In this document: positions 9,499 through 18,793 of the stretch, one piece after another
How the letters are laid out: every line of letters begins with the position of its first letter
Position numbering within the stretch: the first letter of the stretch is position 1
Assembly: GCF_004959855.1 (NCBI RefSeq)
Contig: NZ_SPNT01000001.1
Span: 124,001-188,000, forward strand
From: Nitratireductor sp. XY-223
GTDB taxonomy: Bacteria; Pseudomonadota; Alphaproteobacteria; Rhizobiales; Rhizobiaceae
Reading direction: 5' to 3'
Length of the DNA: 64,000 nt
The notes under the pieces: generated by a model
The model's database searches: none
Seen by the model: only the letters and a program-made list of their open reading frames with translations
What the model was told of the DNA's origin: nothing
Translations under genes and position numbers: made by a program

Positions 9499-10551
9499 TC
9501 ACTTCTCCAGTCGCGAGAGGCGCCTGTCCGTCCAGTTGAGGCGCCCGTCGATGATCGGGCGCACGACGGATGCAAGATCCGGCTCGCGCTTGAGCACGTC
9601 GTCGAGCTCGGTGATCTGGTTCATGGCGATGAGGCGCAGCAGGTCGTCACGGATGCCGCCGTCGGCGCGGCGCGGCAGCTTTGCCACCGGTTGTGCCAGA
9701 TCGATCTGGGCGTCCGCGTTGACTGCGGCAACAGCTTCATTGAGCTTCGGCAGGTCGAGCTCGGTCAGTCCCGTCTCGACGAAGGCGTAGATGCCGACGC
9801 CTTTTCGCGGCAACGGATAGAGCGCCAGGGCGACGGACGAGATCGCGGCGTCTTCCTCCAGCACCTTCCTGATCGACGGGCCTTCCCGGTCGATACGGTC
9901 GCCGGTGCCTTCGCCGTCGGACCAGGAGAACAGCCCGCGGGTGACAAGGTTGTAGATCTTCTTGCCGGTGGCCATCCAGATCCGCGACGGCAGCGATTTG
10001 CGCGCCAGGATGCGACGCTCGGTCGCCGTCATCAGGTGCGGCGCGAAGGACCGCTTCTGCTTGATGCAATGGCGCAGGTCCTCATAGGCCATGATGCGAA
10101 ACATCCGGCCCTTGCGGCCGTGGCAGGAGGCAAGCTGGAAATCGATCACCGCCGCCGTGCCGTCCGCCAGCATCAGCCAGTTCTGCGGCTTCGCCAGGTC
10201 GTTGTGGGTGATGCCGCGGCGCCGCATGTCACGCAGCAGGCGGCGCGCGTCGCGGTACCAGACCGGTGATTGCGGGCGCGCGAGATGCAAGGGCGTGCCG
10301 TCTGTCCACGATCGGAACAGACCGTCCGCGTCGACCTCGATGATGTCGGGCGTGCCCTTTATGCCGGAAACGGCGCGCAGCGCCCGGATTTCCCGCTTGG
10401 CCAGGAACCAGGCGAGCGGCCGCGACCAGAGCGGCGAGGCGGTGACGATGCGGCGCGCCACCCGAATGTCCGGCCGGTCGGCGAAGTGGCCGGCGCGGGT
10501 TTCGGAGAACACATCGCGCTTGAACACCGTATCCGATACAAATTCCGCCAT
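9499..10551 (-). CDS. Kinase-like protein with an ANL-C-like C-terminal domain
   Basis: 350 residues. The first 150 resemble a reduced protein-kinase-like fold: H116-N-D-L-A-K121-P-Q-N124 matches the catalytic loop HxDxxxxN of the RIO/Kdo-kinase/aminoglycoside phosphotransferase superfamily, and I-D137-F follows as the metal-binding DFG equivalent. No clear glycine loop or VAIK lysine is visible. Residues about 226-312 resemble the C-terminal subdomain of acyl-adenylating enzymes (ANL family), with alternating beta strands then LPRRADGGIRDDLLRLIA. In true ANL enzymes the A10 motif has GK at this point; here the lysine is replaced by G299, so adenylation is unlikely. The gene lies between uvrD and a ClC channel, all on the minus strand. 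Function unknown; both assignments rest on motif recognition only. Confidence 0.6.
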   Translation of the reverse strand: MAEFVSDTVFKRDVFSETRAGHFADRPDIRVARRIVTASPLWSRPLAWFLAKREIRALRAVSGIKGTPDIIEVDADGLFRSWTDGTPLHLARPQSPVWYRDARRLLRDMRRRGITHNDLAKPQNWLMLADGTAAVIDFQLASCHGRKGRMFRIMAYEDLRHCIKQKRSFAPHLMTATERRILARKSLPSRIWMATGKKIYNLVTRGLFSWSDGEGTGDRIDREGPSIRKVLEEDAAISSVALALYPLPRKGVGIYAFVETGLTELDLPKLNEAVAAVNADAQIDLAQPVAKLPRRADGGIRDDLLRLIAMNQITELDDVLKREPDLASVVRPIIDGRLNWTDRRLSRLEK

Positions 10552-10662
10552 CAGAACCTCACAAGATTCCGCAATGCTCTAAGCGATCAATGCTGGCGGT
10601 GCAACGCAAAGCGGCTTTCAAATCCGAGATTTAAGTCGGAATATTCCGATTTCCCGCACCGC

Positions 10663-12300
10663 CTAGCAGTGTTCCTCCTCCGACGCGTCGATCAGCCGCT
10701 TGTTGAAATAGGCAAGGGCCTTGACCTGTTCCGCCCAGCCCACGACGGTCTTGCCCTCGACCTCGTCGACCACCGGCAAGCGCGGATGTCCGCCGGAATC
10801 GAAGGTGCGCAGCGCCTTTTCAAGTGTGTCGGTGGGCCGCAGGCTTGGTATGCCCCGCTCGGGGTCGTAGGTCTCGGGCGGATCGTCGGGTTTGACCGTG
10901 GTCATGAAGTCCATGACCCGGGTGCTGGTCATCATCGCCCTGTGTGGGCCGGCCTGGACGAAGAGGCCGCGCATTTCAAGCTGCCACTGGAAATAGGAAT
11001 GGCCGTGGATCGCCTGCGTCAGGCCGTGGGCGATGGCAACGGTCAGCAAGAGTGCGATCGAGAGCTCATAGCCGCCGGTCAGCTCGAAGACGATCAGCGT
11101 CGTCGAGATCGGCGCACCGAGCACCGCGCCGGCGACGGCGCCCATGCCCAGGATCGAATAGAGCGCCTGGCTGGAGGCCAGGTCGGGAAACACGGTGGCG
11201 GCGACGATGCCGTAGGCACCGCCGGTCATCGCACCCAGGTAAAGCGCCGGCGAAAAGATGCCGCCGCCGAACCGCGAGGCAAGCGTGATGGCGGTCGCCA
11301 GTGTCTTTGCAACGATGAGGACCAGCATCATGATGAGCGGCAGCCGGCCCCAAAGGGCAAGGTCCGTCGCCTCGTATCCGACGCCCAGAATATGTGGCAG
11401 GAAAACGCCCATTCCGCCGATCGCGATGCCGCCGAGAACCGGCCGCAGCCATAGCGGCATGGTGACCTTGCGGGCCAGGAAGTCGGCGGAAAACAGCGAG
11501 AACTGGAAGGTGATGGCCACGATTGCCGAGACGAGGCCGAGCAGGGCAAAGGCCGGAAATTCCCAATAGGAGGTGACGTGGTATTCCGGCACGACGAAAG
11601 CGGCGGATTCGCCGAACCAGCCGCGCGAGATGACGGCGGCGCCGCTCGAGGCGATGACGATGGGAACGAAGGCGCGCAGCGCGAAATGGCCGAGGATGAC
11701 CTCATGCGCGAACAGCACGCCGGCAAGCGGGGCGTTGAAACTCGCCGAGATCGCCGCCGCGACACCGGCGCCGAGCAGGGTGCGCTTCGACCACTCGGGA
11801 AGGCCGGTTCGCCGCGCCGTGTGGTTGGCGATGGTCGCGCCGAGATGGATCACCGGTCCCTCGCGGCCGGCGCTGGCGCCCGAACCGAGGGAGATCACGG
11901 TGATGAGGGCCGAATTCAGACCGTCGCGCAGTCCGAGCTTGCGGCCGGTCAGCGCCCGCGCCTCGATGACGTCGGCAACCGAAAGGGTACGCCGCTGCGG
12001 CATCAGCGTCTGCAGCAATATGCCGACGACCAGGCCGCCGACGACCGGCGCGAGAAAGACCAGGTACCAGGGCGTATTGCGGGCCGCCGATATGATCCGC
12101 TCGCTGCTGTCGCGCAGCCACAGGAGCTGCACCGCGCCGATCATCTCGCGAAACAGGATGGCGGCGACGGTCACGGCGACGCCGATGACCAGCGAAAGCA
12201 GCCACAGCCTTGGTTGCCGTTCTCCCACGAAGCTTCTGATATTCGGCGTAACCCATTGACGTATCTGGTTTGGCAGGGTTCGGATGAAATCGGGAAGCAT
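10663..12300 (-). CDS. ClC-family chloride channel/transporter with C-terminal CBS region
   Basis: 545 residues. The ClC selectivity-filter motifs are all visible: GSGASAGREGPVIHLGA with G145-R-E147-G-P (the gating glutamate is present), GGGIFSPALYLGAMTGG (GxFxP), and a membrane core of about 18 helical segments from residue 30 to 430. The last 90 residues (from about VMDFMTTVKPDDPP) hold a CBS-type regulatory region with RGIPSLRPTDTLEKALRTFD and HPRLPVVDEVEGKTVVGW. The gating glutamate is shared by channels and H+/Cl- exchangers, so transport mode is not settled. It lies 12 bp downstream of the thioesterase gene's stop on the same strand, so the two may form a transcription unit. Confidence 0.93.
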   Translation of the reverse strand: MLPDFIRTLPNQIRQWVTPNIRSFVGERQPRLWLLSLVIGVAVTVAAILFREMIGAVQLLWLRDSSERIISAARNTPWYLVFLAPVVGGLVVGILLQTLMPQRRTLSVADVIEARALTGRKLGLRDGLNSALITVISLGSGASAGREGPVIHLGATIANHTARRTGLPEWSKRTLLGAGVAAAISASFNAPLAGVLFAHEVILGHFALRAFVPIVIASSGAAVISRGWFGESAAFVVPEYHVTSYWEFPAFALLGLVSAIVAITFQFSLFSADFLARKVTMPLWLRPVLGGIAIGGMGVFLPHILGVGYEATDLALWGRLPLIMMLVLIVAKTLATAITLASRFGGGIFSPALYLGAMTGGAYGIVAATVFPDLASSQALYSILGMGAVAGAVLGAPISTTLIVFELTGGYELSIALLLTVAIAHGLTQAIHGHSYFQWQLEMRGLFVQAGPHRAMMTSTRVMDFMTTVKPDDPPETYDPERGIPSLRPTDTLEKALRTFDSGGHPRLPVVDEVEGKTVVGWAEQVKALAYFNKRLIDASEEEHC

Positions 12301-12312
12301 GGGTCTGACGGT

Positions 12313-12792
12313 TTACTTCTTGTTGATTTTTATCCGGCGACCGACCCGTTCCGGATAGGCAAGTTCGGCATGGGCCCGGTGCATTTCGGCGACCTTCGAT
12401 GCCATCGGCTCGGGGATCGGTGCGACCTTGGGGCCGGATGCGTCGATATGCAGGTAAAGGGCCTCCGAGGTCGCGGCCACCCATCCGTCATCGTGGATCA
12501 ACTCGCTGTAGGCGTGCAGGCGTTTTTCGTCGAAATCCAGAAGCTGGAATGTCGCCGTCACCCGGGCGCCGAGATGCAGTTCGCGCAGGTAACACACATG
12601 CACCTCCGCGACGTAAAAACTGAGACCGCGCTCTTTGACGTATTCCTCGGTAAGCCCGATCGCCTCGAAAGCGTGGTCGGCGCAGCGGTCGAACAGCACG
12701 TTGTAGTAGGCCATGTTCAGATGGCCATTGTAGTCGATCCAGGAGGCCTCGATTTCCGCTGCCGGCGCCCTCAACGGCGCTGCCCGTGCCAT
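12313..12792 (-). CDS. Acyl-CoA thioesterase, 4HBT hotdog family
   Basis: 159 residues from an ATG at 12792 with GAGGGAG a few bases upstream; an in-frame TTG five codons earlier overlaps that ribosome-binding site and was not chosen. Near residue 20 it has DYNGHLNMAYYNVLFD, the catalytic-Asp motif (D-x-N/D-x-x-G-H-x-N) of 4-hydroxybenzoyl-CoA thioesterase-like hotdog enzymes. The remainder fits a single hotdog domain. Substrate chain length is unknown. The ClC gene follows closely downstream on the same strand. Confidence 0.85.
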   Translation of the reverse strand: MARAAPLRAPAAEIEASWIDYNGHLNMAYYNVLFDRCADHAFEAIGLTEEYVKERGLSFYVAEVHVCYLRELHLGARVTATFQLLDFDEKRLHAYSELIHDDGWVAATSEALYLHIDASGPKVAPIPEPMASKVAEMHRAHAELAYPERVGRRIKINKK

Positions 12793-12912
12793 GCCGATCT
12801 CCCTCAATACGCTTTACAAATTGCCAACATGACTCTTTCAATCTGCGGCCACAAGGGGCATCCTGCGCGCAAAGAATGAACGAGTACTGAACGGCAATGG
12901 AGATACGGGCCC

Positions 12913-14325
12913 ATGAGCTTGTCCGACGTCATCACCGGTGACAGAAACGAAGACGGAATTGCGGCGGTGGTCGGCGTTCTCAAACAGCGTTTCGGGGAGC
13001 GGCTCAACACCGGCGTATCCATGCGCGAGCAGCACGGGCATACGACCACATATCTTCCGAACCAGCTTCCCGACGCGGTCGTCTTTCCCGAATCCGCCGA
13101 AGAGGTGAGGGACATCGTGCGGATCTGCGCCGACCACAAGGTACCGGTCATTCCGTTCGGAACGGGGACGTCGCTGGAGGGACATGTCAACGCGCCGTCC
13201 GGCGGCATCTGCATCGACATGATGCGCATGAACCGCATCCTCAAGGTAAATGCCGAAGATCTCGATTGTGTGGTCGAGCCCGGGGTGACGCGCGAGGATC
13301 TCAATGTTCATCTGCGCGATACCGGCCTGTTCTTTCCGATCGACCCGGGCGCCAATGCCTCGATCGGAGGCATGACCGCGACGCGGGCTTCCGGAACCAA
13401 CGCGGTCCGCTACGGGACGATGAAGGACAATGTCCTGTCGCTGACGGTGGTTACCGCCGACGGGCGCGAGATCAGCACGGGAACGAGGGCGAGGAAATCC
13501 TCCGCCGGCTACGATCTTACCCGGCTTTTTGTCGGTTCGGAGGGAACGCTCGGGGTTGTGACCTCGATCACCCTGCGCCTATTCGGCATTCCGCAGTCGA
13601 TCACCGCGGGCGTCTGCCCGTTTCCGAGTGTCGACGACGCGGTCAACACGGTCATCATGACCATCCAGATGGGCATTCCGGTCGCGCGCATCGAACTGCT
13701 CGACACGCTGTCGATGCGGGCGACCAACGCCTATTCGGGCCTGAACTATCCGGAGAGCCCGGCATTGTTCGTCGAGTTTCACGGAACCGATGCCTTTGCG
13801 GCGGAACAGGCGGAGCAATTCGGCGAGATCGCGGCGGAATTCGGCGGCGGCGACTTCCTCTGGGCCTCGGAGCAGGAGGAACGCAACCGGTTGTGGAAGG
13901 CCCGTCACAACGCCTACTGGTCGGGGCTGCAACTGCGGCCCGGTGCCGACGGCGTGACGACGGATGTGTGCGTGCCGATCTCGCGGCTCGGCGAATGTAT
14001 CCGGGCGACGCAGGAGGATATCGAGGAAACCGGGTTGATCGCCCCGATCGTCGGCCACGTGGGCGACGGAAACTTCCACGTCATGCTGCTGATCGACCGG
14101 CAAAGGCGGGACGAGATCGACATGGCGGAAGCTTTCATAGAGCGGCTGACCGAACGGGCGCTGTCGATGGAAGGGACCTGCACCGGCGAACACGGCATCG
14201 GACAGGGCAAGAAATCGGTGCTGGTCAAGGAGCTCGACGGAGCGATCGAACCGATGCGGCAGATCAAGGCCGCACTCGATCCCGACAATATCATGAATCC
14301 CGGGAAGATCTTTCCGCCAGCCTGA
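12913..14325 (+). CDS. FAD-linked oxidase, D-lactate dehydrogenase (cytochrome)/GlcD type
   Basis: 470 residues. The N-terminal PCMH-type FAD domain has PFGTGTSLEGHVNAPSGGIC around residues 79-98, then DPGANASIGGMTATRASG and SSAGYDLTRLFVGSEGTLGV. The C-terminal FAD-oxidase domain ends with VGHVGDGNFHVMLLID (His ligands of the active site), CTGEHGIGQGKK and DPDNIMNPGKIF. These match the GlcD/D-LDH (Dld) group that oxidises D-2-hydroxy acids and passes electrons to the respiratory chain. No glcE or glcF follow, so a stand-alone D-lactate dehydrogenase (cytochrome type) is likelier than the glycolate oxidase complex. It is divergent from the thioesterase gene. Confidence 0.9.
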   Translation: MSLSDVITGDRNEDGIAAVVGVLKQRFGERLNTGVSMREQHGHTTTYLPNQLPDAVVFPESAEEVRDIVRICADHKVPVIPFGTGTSLEGHVNAPSGGICIDMMRMNRILKVNAEDLDCVVEPGVTREDLNVHLRDTGLFFPIDPGANASIGGMTATRASGTNAVRYGTMKDNVLSLTVVTADGREISTGTRARKSSAGYDLTRLFVGSEGTLGVVTSITLRLFGIPQSITAGVCPFPSVDDAVNTVIMTIQMGIPVARIELLDTLSMRATNAYSGLNYPESPALFVEFHGTDAFAAEQAEQFGEIAAEFGGGDFLWASEQEERNRLWKARHNAYWSGLQLRPGADGVTTDVCVPISRLGECIRATQEDIEETGLIAPIVGHVGDGNFHVMLLIDRQRRDEIDMAEAFIERLTERALSMEGTCTGEHGIGQGKKSVLVKELDGAIEPMRQIKAALDPDNIMNPGKIFPPA

Positions 14326-14486
14326 ATCCGTAATCGCCGCAGGTGCCATCAAATTGTCATGACGCGGCTGAAATAGGCGTATAGTATGGCGGGCGCCGTG
14401 GTCCTCGAGAGGATTGTTACCGGTTTCGGGGTATCGAAACTGTCGGCGTGTCTTGCGTCTGCATGAGGTTGTGAACCCTGGTTCGA

Positions 14487-17400
14487 TTGTTCGTTTTTTT
14501 TGGCGGTCTTCTGGTCTTGGCGCTGTTTGCAGCGCTGATCGGGCCCTATTTTGTCGACTGGTCAAGCTACCGGCAGGAATTCGAGCGCGAAGCCGGCCGG
14601 ATTCTCGGCCAGAAGGTCCAGGTGCTGGGCGATGCGGATGCGCGCATCCTGCCGTTCCCGTCCGTGAGTTTCGACAACGTCGTTGTCGGCGAGAGCCAGG
14701 ACGGCCGGCCGATGATGACGATCGACCGTTTTTCGATGGACGCCGAGCTTGCACCGTTCCTTAGCGGCGAAGTCAGGATTTTCGACATGCGGATCGAAAA
14801 TCCGAAAGCGATCGTGCGGCTTTCGCCGACCGGCGAACTCGACTGGGCGCTGCGTAGCCAGAAGAGCATTCCCGGGGATTCGCTGACGTTCGAGAGCATC
14901 ACCGTCAGCGGCGGCGAAGCGCTCGTCGTTGACGATCAGAACGGCCGCGAGCACTGGCTGCAGGACCTCAACATGCAGATGTCGGCGAAATCGATCGCCG
15001 GTCCCTGGCACATGGAGGGCAGCGCCGAGATCGACGGTTACAGGAGCGGCTTCTCCCTGATGACCGGGGCGAGGACCGAGGAAGACAGGATACGCCTGAA
15101 GGCCCGTGTGCTGCCGGAGGCGCTGCCCGTGTCGGTCGACCTCGAGGGCGACCTTCGTGTCGAGGACTTGAAGCCGCAATACAAGGGCACGTTCGAGGTG
15201 CGTGCGCTCGATCCGGCGAAGGTCCAGGCGGAGAACGGCACAACGGCGAAGACCGGCAGGCGGCCCATCTACGCGCGCGCCACAGGTGTCTTCGAACTCA
15301 ACAACGAGCGGCTGCGGATCGAGGATTACCGGCTGGAGACGGGGCCGCCCAACGATCCGTATATCGTTTCCGGCGAAGCCACCTTCGATACCGGCCGCAA
15401 TCCCGAATTCCTGCTGATTGCCGACGGACAGCAGCTCAATCTGGCGCGGATGACCACCGGCCAGGGCGACGACCAGGCGGCGCCCGCGTCGCTGTCGCTC
15501 GGCGAGCGGCTTGCCGGACTTCGCCGGTTGCTGTCGCTTGCCCCCGTGCCGCAAATGCCGGGACGGGTCTCCGTTGCGCTTCCCGCGATCCTTGCCGGCG
15601 ACACGACGGTGCGGGATGTGCTCATCGAGGCGACGCCCGACGGCACCGCCTGGAAGATCGGGCGGATGGAGGCGAAACTGCCGGGCAGGACCCAGTTCCT
15701 GGCCGCCGGCCGTCTCGGTGTCGGTGCCGATTTCGGCTTTTCCGGCGAGGTCATCGTCGCCTCCAATCAGCCGTCCGGCTTCGCATCCTGGCTGACCGAC
15801 AGCGTCGATCCCGCGATCCGGCGCCTCGAAGCGGCCGGCCTGTCCGCGAAGGTCGACCTGTCGACACAGCTGCAACGCTTCGACGAATTGGAGATCGCGG
15901 TCGGTGCGGCAATCCTCAAGGGCCGGCTCGAGCGCGTCGTTCCGATCCAGGGCAGGCCGTCGCTTTCGCTCATCCTCGAGGGCGACGAGGTCGATGTCGA
16001 TGCGCTGCGGGCGTTTACCGGGCTGATCGTCGGCGACAACCACGAGAGCCGGCTGGCGGGACACGATGTCAGCGCCAGGCTGAGCGCCGGCCGTTTTCTC
16101 GCCTCCGGCGTCACCGCCGGCGACGCGGATCTGGCACTGCGCCTGAAAGGCGGCACGCTCGATATCGACCGGCTGACGATCAACGACCTCGCGGGTGCAT
16201 CGGTGTCGGGCGTCGGGCGGCTCGAGAACATCTTCACATCCCCGGTCGGAGACATCGATCTCAGCGTCCTGACGGAAAACAGCCGGCCGCTGTTCGCCCT
16301 GATGTCCGAGCTTGGCGGCGCGCACCCGGTCCTCGACCATCTGCGTGACAATGCGGCGCTGTTCGGGGAGACGACGATCGACGTGCAGGCGCAGTTCGCG
16401 CCGCTCGGCAGTGATCGCACGTCCCTATCGTCGCGGATTCGCGGGCGCTCGGGCGGCAGCCGTTTCAATGTCCTGGTCGAACGCGCGGATGCCTTTGCGC
16501 CGCTGGACACCGGGCAATTGTCCGTCACCGCCGACGTCAGCAGCAGCGCGCCGCGCAGGCTCCTGGCGCAGGTCGGCATCGACAGCCTGCCGGTGGATCT
16601 TTCCGGACCGGCGATCCTGGACGTGCGGCTGGACGGCATTCCGGCAAAACAGCTCGACTTTTCCCTCGGCTACGATGCGCCCGACACCCAGCTTTCGGCT
16701 CGCGGGACCGGATGGCAGGACGAGGACAGGGCGCTGCAGGGGGAATTCCGGCTGACGCTCTCCTCCAATGACCTGACACCGTATCTTGCCATGAACGGCA
16801 TCAATGTCATCGATCCTGGATTTGGAATGCCGGCGGAGATCCATGCGGATGTGAAAACCACGGCCCGCGACTATCAACTGACGGATCTTCAGGGAAATGT
16901 CGGGGACAGTGAATTTACCGGTGAAGTCGCTTTTTCGCGCGGCGCGGAAATTGCCGATATCACAGGCTCGGTGGCGCTGACGGAAATGGACCTCGCATGG
17001 CTCGCGGAACTGATGCTCGGTCCCGGTACCACTTTGTCCGGAACCGAGCCGTGGTCCGCCGCGTCCTTTCTGCCGCCTTTGCAAGACAACCTGGAATTCG
17101 ATCTCGACGTCAGTGCGCAAAGGGCGCTTCTTTATGTCGGTCCGGACGCGACGAGCTGGTCCGGAAAACTGGTGCTGAAGGACAACGAGCTTCAGTGGCG
17201 CGATGTGAAGGCCGACTGGCTTGGCGGCAGGCTCGAGGGCGCCCTGACGCTCGCCAACCGCGACTCCACGGCGCTTCTGTCGGGTCAGCTCCAGCTCTCG
17301 GATGCCGAACTCGGCCCCTTGATGTGGAAGCGCGGAGGCTTTCCGATCGCAACCGGGAAACTCGATGTGTCCGCTTCATTCGAGGGCGCCGGGAAATCGG

Positions 17401-18365
17401 TTCAGGAAGTTGTCGCATCGCTGTCGGGCTCCGGCATTGTCGAAACCAGCGGGCTCGAACTTGCGGGCCTTGAAAACGAGTCGCTTGCACCGATCCTGGC
17501 GGCGGCGGACGATGAAGGCTTCGAGGTCGAGGGCGACAATGTCAAAGTGCTGACGGACCGGATCGTGTCGAGCGGCAACTACTACGCCGACGCGGTCACG
17601 GTGCCCTTCACCATGGCTGCCGGCACGCTGCGCATGCCCAACATCGTGATGACCGACGCCGGTGCCACGGTCCGCGGCGAAGCGCGCATCGATCTTGTCG
17701 ACGAGGCGGTCGACGCGCGGTTCGATGTGGAATTCGACCCGGAGGACAGCGCGTTGACCGGCGCCGCGCCAGCGCTGAGCCTCGCCTTCCTGGGTCCGGT
17801 CACGGCACCGGACCGGATGCTTGACGTGGCCGAACTCACCAATTTCCTTTCGCTGCGCGCTTTTGAGCGCGAGCGCCGGAGGGTGGAGATCCTGCAAGCC
17901 GTCGTGCTGGAAAACCAGCGCATGCGCCGCGAGGCGCTGCTCGCCAAGCAGCAGGAAAAGGCCTATCGCGATGCCGCGCAGGAGCGGCGGCGCATCGAGC
18001 GCGAACGCGCACGCGAACTCGAAACGGAAGAGGAGGCGCGCCTTGAGCAGGAAAGGCTGGCGCGGCTCGAAGCGGAAGAAGATGAAAGAAAGCAGGCCGA
18101 GGAAGCTGCGCTGAGGGCCCGGGAGGAAGAGCTGGAAAGGCAGCTCGACGCGGCCGCCCGGCGCGCCGCCGACCGGATGTCGCGTCCGCCCCAGGACGAT
18201 TTCCTGCAGCAGCTCGAGGACGCCGTGCGGCAGGCGGACGAGCGGGCCACCCAGGGCAGCGGCTCGTCCGGCAGCATCACGCGGCTGCCCGTTCCGTCGG
18301 AGCGCGGCGCGCAAAGCGGCGGCAACGCGCTGCCGGAACTCAATTTCGATGCGCTCAACAACTGA
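14487..18365 (+). CDS. AsmA-family envelope protein
   Basis: About 1,292 residues. It opens with one membrane anchor (GGLLVLALFAALIGPYFVDW) followed by the AsmA signature FEREAGRILGQKVQVLGDAD and LPFPSVSFDNVVVGE, then a very long beta-rich region facing the periplasm. Residues about 1115-1240 are a highly charged coiled coil rich in Glu, Arg and Ala (RRRIERERARELETEEEAR and similar). AsmA-like proteins are bridge-like lipid-transfer or outer-membrane assembly proteins. The start is uncertain: the visible TTG at 14487 has no well-placed ribosome-binding site and sits just before a run of eight T; an in-frame CTG at 14478 is better spaced from a GAGG, and an in-frame TGA lies at 14472. Confidence 0.88.
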   Translation: MFVFFGGLLVLALFAALIGPYFVDWSSYRQEFEREAGRILGQKVQVLGDADARILPFPSVSFDNVVVGESQDGRPMMTIDRFSMDAELAPFLSGEVRIFDMRIENPKAIVRLSPTGELDWALRSQKSIPGDSLTFESITVSGGEALVVDDQNGREHWLQDLNMQMSAKSIAGPWHMEGSAEIDGYRSGFSLMTGARTEEDRIRLKARVLPEALPVSVDLEGDLRVEDLKPQYKGTFEVRALDPAKVQAENGTTAKTGRRPIYARATGVFELNNERLRIEDYRLETGPPNDPYIVSGEATFDTGRNPEFLLIADGQQLNLARMTTGQGDDQAAPASLSLGERLAGLRRLLSLAPVPQMPGRVSVALPAILAGDTTVRDVLIEATPDGTAWKIGRMEAKLPGRTQFLAAGRLGVGADFGFSGEVIVASNQPSGFASWLTDSVDPAIRRLEAAGLSAKVDLSTQLQRFDELEIAVGAAILKGRLERVVPIQGRPSLSLILEGDEVDVDALRAFTGLIVGDNHESRLAGHDVSARLSAGRFLASGVTAGDADLALRLKGGTLDIDRLTINDLAGASVSGVGRLENIFTSPVGDIDLSVLTENSRPLFALMSELGGAHPVLDHLRDNAALFGETTIDVQAQFAPLGSDRTSLSSRIRGRSGGSRFNVLVERADAFAPLDTGQLSVTADVSSSAPRRLLAQVGIDSLPVDLSGPAILDVRLDGIPAKQLDFSLGYDAPDTQLSARGTGWQDEDRALQGEFRLTLSSNDLTPYLAMNGINVIDPGFGMPAEIHADVKTTARDYQLTDLQGNVGDSEFTGEVAFSRGAEIADITGSVALTEMDLAWLAELMLGPGTTLSGTEPWSAASFLPPLQDNLEFDLDVSAQRALLYVGPDATSWSGKLVLKDNELQWRDVKADWLGGRLEGALTLANRDSTALLSGQLQLSDAELGPLMWKRGGFPIATGKLDVSASFEGAGKSVQEVVASLSGSGIVETSGLELAGLENESLAPILAAADDEGFEVEGDNVKVLTDRIVSSGNYYADAVTVPFTMAAGTLRMPNIVMTDAGATVRGEARIDLVDEAVDARFDVEFDPEDSALTGAAPALSLAFLGPVTAPDRMLDVAELTNFLSLRAFERERRRVEILQAVVLENQRMRREALLAKQQEKAYRDAAQERRRIERERARELETEEEARLEQERLARLEAEEDERKQAEEAALRAREEELERQLDAAARRAADRMSRPPQDDFLQQLEDAVRQADERATQGSGSSGSITRLPVPSERGAQSGGNALPELNFDALNN

Positions 18366-18371
18366 ATTTGT

Positions 18372-18590
18372 CTAAAGCGTATTTCCCGATCTGAGCCAGT
18401 CGAGGACGCACAGCCGCATGGCCGAAGACAGGTTGGCGTCGGGGCGCCGGTTTTCATCGATATCGGCGATGAGCGCGGCCAGGGAGATGCCGCGCGCCGT
18501 GGCTATGGCCTTCAGCGCCTGCCAGAACTCGTCTTCGAGTGAAATGCTCGTGCGGTGACCGCGAATTGTGACCGAGCGCTTGCGGATCAT
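18372..18590 (-). CDS. Ribbon-helix-helix domain protein
   Basis: 72 residues from the ATG at 18590, which overlaps the stop of the DUF4169 gene by four bases (ATGA). The N-terminal SVTIRGHRTSISLEDEFW strand-helix and the following helix KAIATARGISLAALIADID match small alphaproteobacterial RHH proteins (RHH_4 type). These are probable DNA-binding dimers, but no target is known. It is the third gene of the sspB-DUF4169-RHH unit and converges on the AsmA gene with 6 bp between stops. Confidence 0.8.
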   Translation of the reverse strand: MIRKRSVTIRGHRTSISLEDEFWQALKAIATARGISLAALIADIDENRRPDANLSSAMRLCVLDWLRSGNTL

Positions 18591-18793
18591 TTCTTCGGTC
18601 GGGTTGACGGCGCCGGCTGCTCGAGCCGCTTTTGGTCGTGCTGCGCCCGTTCCCGACGATTGATACGATCCGTCTCGGTCTTCTCCGCCTTGGTCCGCCC
18701 GAAGGAAATGCGGTTCTGTTCGGCGGTCTTTTCGCGTTCCTGCCGGGCCTTGCGTTTTCTGTGGCGGCGCAGATTTACGACTTCGGCCGACAT
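18587..18793 (-). CDS. DUF4169 family protein
   Basis: 68 residues, very basic. It opens with VVNLRRHRKRKARQEREKTA and continues with NRISFGRTKAEKTETDR, which is the recognisable pattern of DUF4169, a small alphaproteobacterial family of unknown function. Its ATG overlaps the last base of the sspB stop codon (TGATG) and its own stop overlaps the next start, so all three genes are translationally coupled. The whole chain is expected to be helical; a role in nucleic-acid or protein binding is guesswork. Confidence 0.8.
   Translation of the reverse strand: MSAEVVNLRRHRKRKARQEREKTAEQNRISFGRTKAEKTETDRINRRERAQHDQKRLEQPAPSTRPKK

Noticed and set aside
14562-16340. A 592-residue open frame on the minus strand inside the AsmA-family gene
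   Set aside because: It is antisense to a convincing gene, shows no family motif and its codon pattern follows the complement of the real frame.
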